Below are positions 1 through 7,461 of a stretch of DNA of 64,000 bases, piece after piece. The notes beneath the pieces were generated by a model. That model did no database searches. It saw only the letters and a program-made list of their open reading frames with translations, and had not been told where the DNA came from. Every line of letters begins with the position of its first letter. Positions within the stretch are counted from its first letter, which is position 1. Source of the stretch: an uncultured Muribaculaceae bacterium (GTDB taxonomy: Bacteria; Bacteroidota; Bacteroidia; Bacteroidales; Muribaculaceae); assembly GCA_910587475.1 (NCBI GenBank), contig CAJUMR010000008.1, positions 11,442-75,441 of the forward strand, in the 5' to 3' direction. A program made the position numbers and the translations under genes.

Positions 1-174
1 CAGTATTCGGTTTATGGCTTCACCCATTATCTCTACTGAACGTTCAACGGCACGGATCATCAGACGGTCATTGGAAAACACATCAAAACGATTGGGATAA
101 TTGGCAAAGAATTGCTCAACGTCCTCACACGCCAATCGCACATCTTCAAGGTATTTCAGGATATTTTCATCCAT
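1..174 (-). CDS. HEPN-domain protein (DUF86/HepT-like), C-terminus cut off
   Basis: The visible 58 N-terminal residues read MDENILKYLEDVRLACEDVE and continue to a helix ending RAVERSVEIMGEAINRI, which matches the first helices of the DUF86/HepT family. HepT proteins are HEPN ribonuclease toxins neutralised by an MNT nucleotidyltransferase. The ATG (172-174) overlaps the last 8 bases of the upstream MNT gene, so the two are translationally coupled in the usual MNT-HEPN order. The catalytic Rx4-6H motif would lie further on and is outside the window, so toxicity cannot be judged. Confidence 0.8.
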   Translation of the reverse strand, partial: MDENILKYLEDVRLACEDVEQFFANYPNRFDVFSNDRLMIRAVERSVEIMGEAINRIL

Positions 175-472
175 ATATTATTTGTTTTGTACGGTTGACA
201 TTGGCAATGAAATATTTATTTCTCAAACCGCTACCTACAACCAAATCCACTTTCCTTTTCAGCAAAGATTCCAAAGAATCCTGCAAATCGAAGTAGTTAC
301 GCACGTAGTCCTCTTTATCAGGGTCAATCGGCTCAAAGTCCACAAGCAAGTCCACATCGCTCTGGTCGTTGAATCTATCGGTAAGTATAGAGCCAAAGAC
401 AGCAAGCGACTTGACCTTATGCCTACGGCAAATGTCTATGATGCGTTGGAGGTTGAGTTCAATTAGTTTCAT
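167..472 (-). CDS. mntA: MNT-type nucleotidyltransferase antitoxin
   Basis: This 101-aa minimal nucleotidyltransferase carries the pol-beta-superfamily signature GSILTDRFNDQSDVDLLVDF: the GS motif, then the SDVDLLVDF acidic pair that binds metal. Length and single-domain form fit MntA antitoxins, which modify the partner HEPN toxin (AMPylation is known for MntA/HepT of other bacteria). It overlaps the downstream HEPN gene by 8 bases. A -7-like box on the minus strand (492-499) sits about 20 nt before the ATG. The family call is firm; the antitoxin activity is inferred from gene order. Confidence 0.85.
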   Translation of the reverse strand: MKLIELNLQRIIDICRRHKVKSLAVFGSILTDRFNDQSDVDLLVDFEPIDPDKEDYVRNYFDLQDSLESLLKRKVDLVVGSGLRNKYFIANVNRTKQIIYG

Positions 473-491
473 AAGCCTCTGTTTCTAAGTG

Positions 492-499
492 CAAATATA
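492..499 (-). promoter_or_regulatory. -7 box of the MNT/HEPN operon
   Basis: The minus strand reads TATATTTG, a match to the Bacteroidetes -7 element TAnnTTTG, 19 nt upstream of the MNT start codon. No TTTG is seen at the -33 spacing, so this is a half-site call. Confidence 0.45.
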
Positions 500-506
500 G
501 TGAATA

Positions 507-662
507 TTACTGATATAGTAACGCTCTGACCATGAAAATCGTTTGAAAACGAACTGAGAACCAATAGTGTCCAAAATAAAATTGAGATAAAATAAAAAAA
601 GGAAGTAGAACTAAGGCAAAATGACTACCTTGGCAGTGAGCTACCAACTCATTTACTTCCAT
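507..662 (-). CDS. small hydrophobic ORF (51 aa), possible mobile-element remnant
   Basis: The minus strand reads ATG GAA GTA AAT GAG from 662 and runs 51 codons to TAA at 507-509. The product begins MEVNELVAHCQGSHFALVLL and continues with an aromatic, hydrophobic stretch. A TATATTTG -7 box (667-674) lies just upstream on the same strand. The first 60 bases form a hairpin bounded by GGAAGTA/TACTTCC followed on the minus strand by a T-run. I do not recognise a family with certainty. The combination of inverted repeat and short ORF beside a toxin-antitoxin pair suggests debris from an insertion element, but no transposase is present. Confidence 0.3.
   Translation of the reverse strand: MEVNELVAHCQGSHFALVLLPFFILSQFYFGHYWFSVRFQTIFMVRALLYQ
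592..660 (-). terminator. hairpin with T-run (terminator or IR end) on the minus strand
   Basis: GGAAGTAGA (601-609) pairs with TTTACTTCC (652-660) over 9 bp with one G-T wobble, enclosing about 42 nt. On the minus strand the hairpin is followed by seven T. It would stop a minus-strand transcript started at the 667-674 box, giving either an attenuated small ORF or a roughly 65-nt RNA. Confidence 0.4.
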
Positions 663-959
663 ATGGCAAATATAATACTTTTTGCGGAGGTATCCGGGAG
701 GATAAAAGCGTTACAATTTGGTTGGATGGTTACTCGCAGTGGTTTAGTTTGAAGTGGCTTAGGGTGGTCGGTTGTCGGATGTTGATTCGTGGGTGGAAAA
801 GGTGAGGGGATAAGGGAAATTTGTGTAAATTTGTCGCGATAGTGTAATTGAAGGCATTATCGGGTGTGTTGACGCACATAAGTATTTTTCCCTGAGAAAA
901 TCACATGTAATTGACATTGCGGTTAATACGAATTAAATTCAAACATATTTTATAGATAT
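663..959. other. intergenic region with no supported gene
   Basis: Beyond the minus-strand -7 box at 667-674 I see no ORF with coding character. A readable rightward promoter for the alcohol dehydrogenase is also lacking: the A/T-rich 900-959 segment has no TAnnTTTG match. Confidence 0.5.
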
Positions 960-2015
960 ATGGATAGATCGAGGACAATGAAGGCGCTGACTTATGTCGG
1001 GCCGGGAGAGTTTGCGGTGACTGAAAAGGCTGTGCCCGGGCTGTCAGGGGCTAAAGATGCAGTGGTGAGGGTGACTCTCAGCAGCATCTGCACGTCGGAC
1101 CTGCATATCAAGCATGGAAGTGTGCCGAAGGCTGTGGCCGGAATAACGGTCGGCCATGAGATGGTCGGCATTGTCGAGGCTGTCGGTCAGGCTGTCAATA
1201 AGGTCAAGGTCGGCGACCGTGTGGCGGTTAATGTCGAGACGTTTTGCGGCGAGTGCTTTTTTTGCCGTCACGGCTGGGTCAATAATTGCACCGATGCCGA
1301 CGGAGGATGGGCGTTGGGATGCAGGATTGACGGCGGTCAGACCGAGTATGTCAGAGTGCCTTTTGCCGACAATTGTCTGTCGAAGATTCCAGCCAATGTC
1401 ACCGACCGTCAGGCTCTTTTTGCCGGCGATATTCTCGCCACGGGCTATTGGGCGGCTAAAATATCGGAAATCTCGAGCGATGACACTGTGCTGATAATAG
1501 GCGCCGGCCCGACCGGGCTGTGCACGTTGCAGTGTGTAAGGCTTTATGCTCCGAAACGTGTGATCGTCTGCGAGAAAGACGCTGCGCGGCGGCGTTTCGT
1601 CGCAGAGCACTATGGCGATGTCGAAGTGGTGGAGCCGTCGGAATGTCGCGACGCGGCAATGCGTCTTTCGGCTCACGGCGGTGCCGACCGTGTGATCGAA
1701 GTGGCGGGCGCAGACGACACGTTTGCACTGGCTTACGAGTGTGCGCGTCCGAATGGCATCGTAACGGTCGTGGCGCTTTACGATAAGCCGCAGGTGCTTC
1801 CACTTCCCGATATGTATGGTAAAAATCTGACATTCAAGACGGGAGGCGTCGATGGCTGTGACTGCGACGAAATACTTGGCCTCATAGCCGAGGGAAAGAT
1901 CGACACAGAGCCGCTGATCACCCACACGATGCCGTTCTCGCGGATCGAAGAGGCGTATGACCTGTTTGAGAACCGACGCGACAATGTTGTCAAAGTGGCG
2001 ATCTATCCAGACTGA
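960..2015 (+). CDS. zinc-dependent alcohol dehydrogenase (MDR family)
   Basis: This 351-aa medium-chain dehydrogenase has the catalytic zinc set C44 (SICTSDLH) and H66-E67 (GHE). The four structural-zinc cysteines are at 96, 99, 102 and 110 (CGECFFCRHGWVNNC), and the Rossmann motif GAGPTG is at 181-186. It is expected to be a soluble NAD(P)-dependent alcohol or polyol dehydrogenase; substrate cannot be read from sequence. Family members usually start MKAL, so the ATG at 978, preceded by GAGG, is a plausible alternative to the ATG at 960. The next gene follows after 19 nt and may be co-transcribed. Confidence 0.88.
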   Translation: MDRSRTMKALTYVGPGEFAVTEKAVPGLSGAKDAVVRVTLSSICTSDLHIKHGSVPKAVAGITVGHEMVGIVEAVGQAVNKVKVGDRVAVNVETFCGECFFCRHGWVNNCTDADGGWALGCRIDGGQTEYVRVPFADNCLSKIPANVTDRQALFAGDILATGYWAAKISEISSDDTVLIIGAGPTGLCTLQCVRLYAPKRVIVCEKDAARRRFVAEHYGDVEVVEPSECRDAAMRLSAHGGADRVIEVAGADDTFALAYECARPNGIVTVVALYDKPQVLPLPDMYGKNLTFKTGGVDGCDCDEILGLIAEGKIDTEPLITHTMPFSRIEEAYDLFENRRDNVVKVAIYPD

Positions 2016-2034
2016 AAGGTAAAGGCCATCAAAG

Positions 2035-2574
2035 ATGGAAGTGTCGACGAATCAGGCCGTAATGCTCGGCCGAAAAATCAATATGCCTGAAATCAGGCGG
2101 GTAGTGGAGTGGGCTGCGGGCGATGATGATAATATCAGACGCCTTTACAGCCTGACGCGGTCGCAGGATGAAAGAACGGGCCTCAATGCGCTGTGGGTGC
2201 TGACTCATGTGGCCAAGCAAGATGCGGGCCGATTGCAATGCTTCCACGACGATTTGATCGACATGCTACTGGTCGAGACACATGTCGGGCGGAAGAGGAT
2301 GATGCTCCAGTTGCTGAGGGAGCAGGCTTACGACAGCACTACGATACGCAGCGATTTTCTCGACTACTGTCTGTCGAAAATCAATTCGGAATGTGAGCCG
2401 TATGCGATCAGGTGTTTCTGCATGTACTGTGCGTTTAAGATGTGCCGTTTCTATCCTGAACTGCTCGGCGAACTCGGCGAGCGTCTCGAGATGCTCGATC
2501 ATCAAGCGCTTTCGCCGGGACTTAAAAGCGCACTGGCCACTACGCGCAAGGCAATGGCACGGCTGACGCGCTGA
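2035..2574 (+). CDS. HEAT-like helical protein, unknown function
   Basis: The 179-aa product has no signal peptide and is almost entirely predicted helix. It contains repeat-like units (RTGLNALWVLTHVAKQ, then YAIRCFCMYCAFKM) spaced like HEAT repeats. Related small Bacteroidetes proteins are annotated only as hypothetical. It lies 19 nt behind the alcohol dehydrogenase and converges on the barrel gene at 2608. No catalytic motif is visible; a scaffold or adaptor role is only a guess. Confidence 0.7.
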   Translation: MEVSTNQAVMLGRKINMPEIRRVVEWAAGDDDNIRRLYSLTRSQDERTGLNALWVLTHVAKQDAGRLQCFHDDLIDMLLVETHVGRKRMMLQLLREQAYDSTTIRSDFLDYCLSKINSECEPYAIRCFCMYCAFKMCRFYPELLGELGERLEMLDHQALSPGLKSALATTRKAMARLTR

Positions 2575-2607
2575 GACAGTTGAGATGGCGGTTTATGAAA
2601 CCGCGCC

Positions 2608-5568
2608 TTATTTCTTGGGCTGGATGTTGAGACGGTACTGGACGGTGACGATGAAGTAGCGGGGCAGGGTGTTGGTGTAGGTGACAGTCCTGCCGGTGGC
2701 GGTGACAGCGTAGTTGACGTTCGACAGCTTGTGGAGCAGGTCGAAGCCGTCGGCAGAGATCACCCATCGGTTTCCTTTGGGTGTGTAGGTCAGTCGGAGG
2801 TTCCAGATCGCATCTGTCGTGTCGAGCTCGCGGACGCCGTAGCCCACGCGTTTGTAGAAATAGAAGTCGGTGCTTGCGCCGAAGCCTGCGGGCAATGAGA
2901 AAATGCCTTTTATGCCGTACTTGTAGTGCTGCGCGTCGATGGGGTTGAAATCGGGGCGTTCGGAGGTGGTGTTGCGGTGAGACACGTTGCCATGCAGACC
3001 GATCGTCTGTTTGCCTATTTTATATGAGAACGAGAGGATTTCGCTCAGCCACAGGTTGCGCACCTGAGCCTTGGAGGGTGATTCTTCGTTGATGCCGACC
3101 ATGTCGGTGCTGTTGTTGAGCGACCATGACGTAGACGATGAAAGGGAGAACTGCTTCGAACGGCCGAATTCCCAGTTGAAATAGTTTGCCATGTTGAAGT
3201 TGGTGTTGCCCCCGACGTTATATGTCTTGTAGCGGCGCACGCCGGTCGCGGTGTTGTAGACATATCCGCGCACAAGGGCATCGGAGATTATTTCGAGGTT
3301 TGCTCTTAGCTGGTTGCTGATTGGTTTTCCTTCAGGAGTGTAACGCCATGAAAGGCGGTGGTTCTGAACGTAGGCGTTGTGGAGGCCCGGATTGCCTTCC
3401 TGGATGTTGAGCGGGTCGGCGTCGTTGACGACATCGACAAGGTGGAGCAATTGCGGCGCCTGATTATGTATTGACGGGCGGTATTCGATGTTGTGATTGT
3501 AATGGGTTCTGGCGTAAGGCGAATCTTGTCCGTCTCCGCTGTCAGCTTTGCCGAAGTCGTAGTTAAGCCACACAGTCGCGTAGGTCTGAGGAATTTCGAA
3601 CGACGAGCGTCGCACGAGATAGCTGCGGTTGTCGCGCCAGTAGTCGAGGCGGTTGTGCTCGATGCCTAATGATGGCATGATCATCACCATGAACCGGCTG
3701 CGTTCGAATTTCTTGCTGTAGTTGTACTGGATGTTGAGCATGTGGCTGTTGGTGAATGTGCGCGAGGTGTAGGAGTTCGACGGATCGAGAGTCGATGCGT
3801 AGTCGGTCGGCAGTACTCCGAATGCCCCCATGTCGTCGAGACGCTCGAGCGCGTACATGTATGAATCTTTCGCAGCGTCGGTAAACCGGTAGTCGTAGCT
3901 TACATATAAGCGAGAGTGTTCGCCGTTTCGCATGTATGATAAGTTGTAGCCGAGGCCTGTGCGGTAGTTTGGCGACTCGTCGGTGTACTGGCGTCGACGT
4001 TCGGCCGGAGCCGGATTGTCGCCGAAGTTGATTTCGTAGTCGTTCCACGAATGCCGTTTCGATCGGGTGTGAGTGACTGTCAGGCCAAAAGAGATGCGGT
4101 CGTTGGAGTTGGGCAACATTAATGATATGGTTGGCCTGAAATTGAAACTGCCTGATCGCAGGCTGCCTTCCGACAGCGTGGCAGAGCGGTTGACGATGGC
4201 TTTCAGCGCTTCTTCAGAGGTGTTGCCGTAGATGTTTTCGAGGGCTTCGATGCTGATGTCGGAATAGTCGCGGTTGAAAGTTCCCGACAGACCTCTGCCG
4301 CGGTTGTCGGTCTTGCTGTAGTCGCCGCCGACCGACAGGCTTGCCCAGTGTTTCGAATTGAAGCGGTAGTAGGCCGAGTGCCATGTGTCGATGCTGAAAT
4401 TCTTCGAATTCTGATTGCTGAAGCGACGTTCGTAAGAGTCTCCGCCTGAAAGGAAGTTGGTGACAGAAGTCGATGTGCGATAGTCAGATGATCCACCTTG
4501 AGCTGAGAGCGAACCGCGGGCTTCAAGCGAACCGTCGACAGTCTCATGGACGTATTTGATTGATCCGCTGTGGGTGGTGATGGTGCCCGAAGGCATGCTT
4601 TCGGGTGTCCAGCTGTCGTCTTTGCCGGGTGTGCGGTTGTCGTTGAGATTGTTGCTCGCACCGGTGATCACGACCGATGTCGTCGGAGAGAACCACGATG
4701 CGAACAGTCGTCCGAGATAGCGGTCGGCGGTGCCATAGCCGGCCTGGATATTGAGCAACCATCCGTGGCTGTATTCTTTTTTGAGCTTGACGTCCATGGT
4801 GAGATGACGCGGGGCCGAAGTGTCGCCTTCGAGCTTTTCCTCTTTGGTGTGGCCCTTGTAGACTTCGATGTTCTTGACGGTGTAGGCCGGGATGTTTTCG
4901 AGCATGATTTTATTGTCATTCTTGAAGAGATCCTTGCCGTTGAGCAGGAGCGTTTCGACAAACTCTCCGTTGACCGATATGCGGCCGTTTTCGTCGATCG
5001 ACGCGCCCGGGAGCTGTGCGACAAGAGCGTCGAGCATCGAACCTTCGGCGAGTTGAAAAGCGCTTGCATCGTAGACGATTGTGTCGCCTTTGTTGTAAAA
5101 TTTTACTTTGGTGGCCGTCACGGTCACTTCTTTAAGTGCATGAATCTTGTTGAGGAACAACGGATCCATCAGGCGCGACCTTTCACGCTTGGCAAAGGGT
5201 TTGAAAGTCCAGTGGATTGTCTGTGTCTCATATCCCGGAGCTCCGACCTCGAAGATGACCGAAGTGTCGCCTTTTGCCACGGGGATTGACACGTCGGATG
5301 TCTGCACAGTCTCCATACCGGTCCATTTGAAGCCCGAGGCTTTGATGGTGTCGAGCGGATTGCCGTCGTTGTCAAATGGAACGACGAAGCCGTTCTCGAC
5401 GTCGCGCTTCCATGTGGCATCTTTGATAGATGTATAGAAATATGATTTTTCGTCTTTATTCTTTGAGTTTTTCGGCGCAGAGCCGCCGGAGACCACTGTC
5501 ACTTGAGCGTCGATAAATGCAGCGGATGTAATCAGGAATGCGATGAGGGATGCGATGAAGTGCTTCAT
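2608..5568 (-). CDS. TonB-receptor-like outer membrane beta-barrel protein
   Basis: This 986-aa protein has a signal peptide (residues 1-21, ending AFIDA). About 100 residues of Ig-like/carboxypeptidase-regulatory-like character follow, then LKEVTVTATKVKFYNKGDT and a plug-like domain (about 145-235, with LPGASIDENGRISVNGE). The rest is a long barrel rich in alternating aromatic strands, ending in QYRLNIQPKK. This matches the Bacteroidetes outer-membrane beta-barrel family (OMP_b-brl_3) of TonB-receptor-like proteins. There is no neighbouring SusD homologue, so it is not a typical polysaccharide utilisation pair. A full TTTG-N19-TACCTTTG promoter lies upstream. Substrate unknown. Confidence 0.85.
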   Translation of the reverse strand: MKHFIASLIAFLITSAAFIDAQVTVVSGGSAPKNSKNKDEKSYFYTSIKDATWKRDVENGFVVPFDNDGNPLDTIKASGFKWTGMETVQTSDVSIPVAKGDTSVIFEVGAPGYETQTIHWTFKPFAKRERSRLMDPLFLNKIHALKEVTVTATKVKFYNKGDTIVYDASAFQLAEGSMLDALVAQLPGASIDENGRISVNGEFVETLLLNGKDLFKNDNKIMLENIPAYTVKNIEVYKGHTKEEKLEGDTSAPRHLTMDVKLKKEYSHGWLLNIQAGYGTADRYLGRLFASWFSPTTSVVITGASNNLNDNRTPGKDDSWTPESMPSGTITTHSGSIKYVHETVDGSLEARGSLSAQGGSSDYRTSTSVTNFLSGGDSYERRFSNQNSKNFSIDTWHSAYYRFNSKHWASLSVGGDYSKTDNRGRGLSGTFNRDYSDISIEALENIYGNTSEEALKAIVNRSATLSEGSLRSGSFNFRPTISLMLPNSNDRISFGLTVTHTRSKRHSWNDYEINFGDNPAPAERRRQYTDESPNYRTGLGYNLSYMRNGEHSRLYVSYDYRFTDAAKDSYMYALERLDDMGAFGVLPTDYASTLDPSNSYTSRTFTNSHMLNIQYNYSKKFERSRFMVMIMPSLGIEHNRLDYWRDNRSYLVRRSSFEIPQTYATVWLNYDFGKADSGDGQDSPYARTHYNHNIEYRPSIHNQAPQLLHLVDVVNDADPLNIQEGNPGLHNAYVQNHRLSWRYTPEGKPISNQLRANLEIISDALVRGYVYNTATGVRRYKTYNVGGNTNFNMANYFNWEFGRSKQFSLSSSTSWSLNNSTDMVGINEESPSKAQVRNLWLSEILSFSYKIGKQTIGLHGNVSHRNTTSERPDFNPIDAQHYKYGIKGIFSLPAGFGASTDFYFYKRVGYGVRELDTTDAIWNLRLTYTPKGNRWVISADGFDLLHKLSNVNYAVTATGRTVTYTNTLPRYFIVTVQYRLNIQPKK

Positions 5569-5587
5569 GATGATTGGATTTGGTCTC

Positions 5588-5618
5588 CAAAGGTAGTGTC
5601 AATATCTTTATGGTCAAA
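5588..5618 (-). promoter_or_regulatory. consensus promoter of the barrel protein
   Basis: On the minus strand TTTG (5615-5618), a 19-nt spacer and TACCTTTG (5588-5595) form a complete Bacteroidetes promoter. It lies 20 nt upstream of the ATG at 5568. Confidence 0.8.
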
Positions 5619-5729
5619 AGGTATGTGCGGCAGAAGATTTTATTTAGTGAAAATTAACACACATGGCGGAGGTTGTGCCCGAGATATGTTAAAAGTCGAG
5701 TGAATTTAACTAAAAAACTAAATTCTCAC

Positions 5730-5737
5730 TAACTTTG
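5730..5737 (+). promoter_or_regulatory. -7 box directly before the BASS transporter
   Basis: TAACTTTG lies only 8 nt before the ATG at 5746, which would leave a 5' leader of a few nucleotides. No -33 TTTG is seen at standard spacing. Confidence 0.6.
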
Positions 5738-5745
5738 CAGCCGAT

Positions 5746-6678
5746 ATGAATGTAGCCCATTTCCGACAGATGATCAAGCCTTGGATGTTGCCAATCTCAA
5801 TGGCGGCAGGCATGGTGTTCCACACAGCGATAGAGCAGGTGCAGTTTCTTGCGCCGTATCTGATCTTTGTGATGCTTCTTATAACGTTCTGCAAGGTAAA
5901 TCCGCGCGAACTGAGGTTCGGGCGTCTGTCGTGGAGCCTTCTGGCCGTGCAGATGCTCGGAGGGGTGGGGGTCTACTTTCTGCTGCTGCCTGTTGCTCCC
6001 GAGCTTGCTCAAGGGACTTTTATCTGTGTGTTCTGTCCGACGGCCACTGCCGCACCGGTGATCACCGGCATGCTCGGAGGCTCAGTGACAAAGGTGGCTA
6101 TGTACTCGATCGTGAGCAATGTGACTGTGGCGCTGACTGCGCCGGCGCTGTTTGAGTATATGGGCGGCGAGTCGCTTGGCGGATCGGTCAGCTTTGCCGA
6201 GGGTTTCGCGACGATCTGTCTGAAGGTTGGCCCACTGATCATACTGCCGCTGCTTACGGCGTTTGTGTTGCGCGCCGTCGCTCCTAAAGCCCATCATGCC
6301 ATAGCGTCGCACCAGTCGCTGTCGTTCTATATCTGGGCGGTTTCGCTGCTTATCGTCGTCGGGCGATCGGTCAGCTTTGTGATGAGTGAGCCTGCGGGTG
6401 CTGTGCCGATGATGGCTGCCATAGCCGGAGCATCGCTGGCTGTGTGTGTGATACAGTTTGTGGTCGGTCGCCGCATCGGACGGCGCTACGGCGACAAGGT
6501 GGCCGGAGCGCAGGGGCTGGCCCAGAAAAACACGGTGCTTGCGATCTGGATGGCCTTGAATTTCCTCAATCCGATATCGTCGGTCGGTCCTGCATCGTAC
6601 ATCTTGTGGCAGAACACAATCAACTCGGCGCAGATCTATTTCAAGACAAAGAAGGAAGCAAAACAGAATGCCGCCTGA
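5746..6678 (+). CDS. BASS-family (bile acid:sodium symporter-like) transporter
   Basis: The 310-aa protein has about nine to ten hydrophobic helices. It carries the characteristic conserved segment FICVFCPTATAAPVITGMLG (about 90-110), followed by SIVSNVTVALTAPALF, which forms the crossover helices of the BASS/SBF fold. Family members move bile acids, keto acids or other organic anions with sodium; the substrate cannot be assigned. It is followed after 72 nt by a Crp-type regulator in the same orientation. The proximity of its -7 box suggests an almost leaderless mRNA. Confidence 0.8.
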   Translation: MNVAHFRQMIKPWMLPISMAAGMVFHTAIEQVQFLAPYLIFVMLLITFCKVNPRELRFGRLSWSLLAVQMLGGVGVYFLLLPVAPELAQGTFICVFCPTATAAPVITGMLGGSVTKVAMYSIVSNVTVALTAPALFEYMGGESLGGSVSFAEGFATICLKVGPLIILPLLTAFVLRAVAPKAHHAIASHQSLSFYIWAVSLLIVVGRSVSFVMSEPAGAVPMMAAIAGASLAVCVIQFVVGRRIGRRYGDKVAGAQGLAQKNTVLAIWMALNFLNPISSVGPASYILWQNTINSAQIYFKTKKEAKQNAA

Positions 6679-6750
6679 CACGACCGATCGTGCAAACTTT
6701 AATGGCGACGCTTTGTTGATATAAATATACATACCTAAAATCAATAATGT

Positions 6751-7461
6751 ATGAACAGCATGTTTGAGATATTGATGGAACTTCCACTGTTCCGCGGCAC
6801 CACCCGCGAACGCATGGCCGAAACAGTCGGCATGGCGAAGTTTCATTTTTTGAAATATCTGCCCGGCGAGACGATAGTCGAGGCCGGCGCCCCTTGTACG
6901 CACATCAAATTCATTATCTCAGGCAGTGTGAGATCGAAGATCGTCAATCCCGACAGCCGTTTCAAGGTGAGCCAGACGCTTGTGGCTCCCGACGTGATCT
7001 CGGCCGACTATCTTTTTGGCCGCGCGACCAACTATCCGTGCACTGTCACCGCGATCGAGCCTACGGGCATACTTCAGATAGCCAAGAATGACTATATCAA
7101 GATATTGAAGTCGGATGAGGTGTTTATGTTCAACTACCTCAATCTTCTTTCGATGAACGCCCAGAAGTCGGTCAGCGGAGTGCTGGCGCTGACTACGGGA
7201 AGCATAGAGGAACGCATAGCGTTCTGGATCATAGCGTTGACCCAGCCGAGCGGCCGCGACATCGCGCTTGAGTGCCGTCAGCGCGATCTCTATTCGTTTT
7301 TCGGCGTGCAGCGCGGATCATTCATCTCGACGCTCGACAGCATGAAAGCCCGCGGTCTGCTGACCTACGGGCCGTCGAAGATCGACATCGTCAGCCGCCG
7401 GTCGCTAATCGATTTGCTCGAGAGCAAACTCAACGACAGTGCGGTTCACGATGATGAATAG
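6751..7461 (+). CDS. Crp/Fnr-family transcriptional regulator
   Basis: The 236-aa protein has an N-terminal cyclic-nucleotide-binding-like beta-roll (about 10-125, with LPGETIVEAGAPCTHIKFII). A long dimer helix follows, then a C-terminal winged HTH (about 175-215, RQRDLYSFFGVQRGSFISTL). No FNR-type cysteine cluster is present, and the phosphate-binding cassette (GExxxR.A) of true CRP is not evident, so the ligand is unknown. The 3' end overlaps the DUF6377 gene, so the two regulators are translationally linked. Confidence 0.88.
   Translation: MNSMFEILMELPLFRGTTRERMAETVGMAKFHFLKYLPGETIVEAGAPCTHIKFIISGSVRSKIVNPDSRFKVSQTLVAPDVISADYLFGRATNYPCTVTAIEPTGILQIAKNDYIKILKSDEVFMFNYLNLLSMNAQKSVSGVLALTTGSIEERIAFWIIALTQPSGRDIALECRQRDLYSFFGVQRGSFISTLDSMKARGLLTYGPSKIDIVSRRSLIDLLESKLNDSAVHDDE

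Noticed and set aside
1044..1925. 293-aa frame opposite the alcohol dehydrogenase
   Set aside because: Shadow of a gene with intact zinc-binding and Rossmann motifs.
4570..5289. 239-aa frame antisense to the barrel gene
   Set aside because: It is a shadow of the codon-biased barrel gene, with no start context or recognisable domain.
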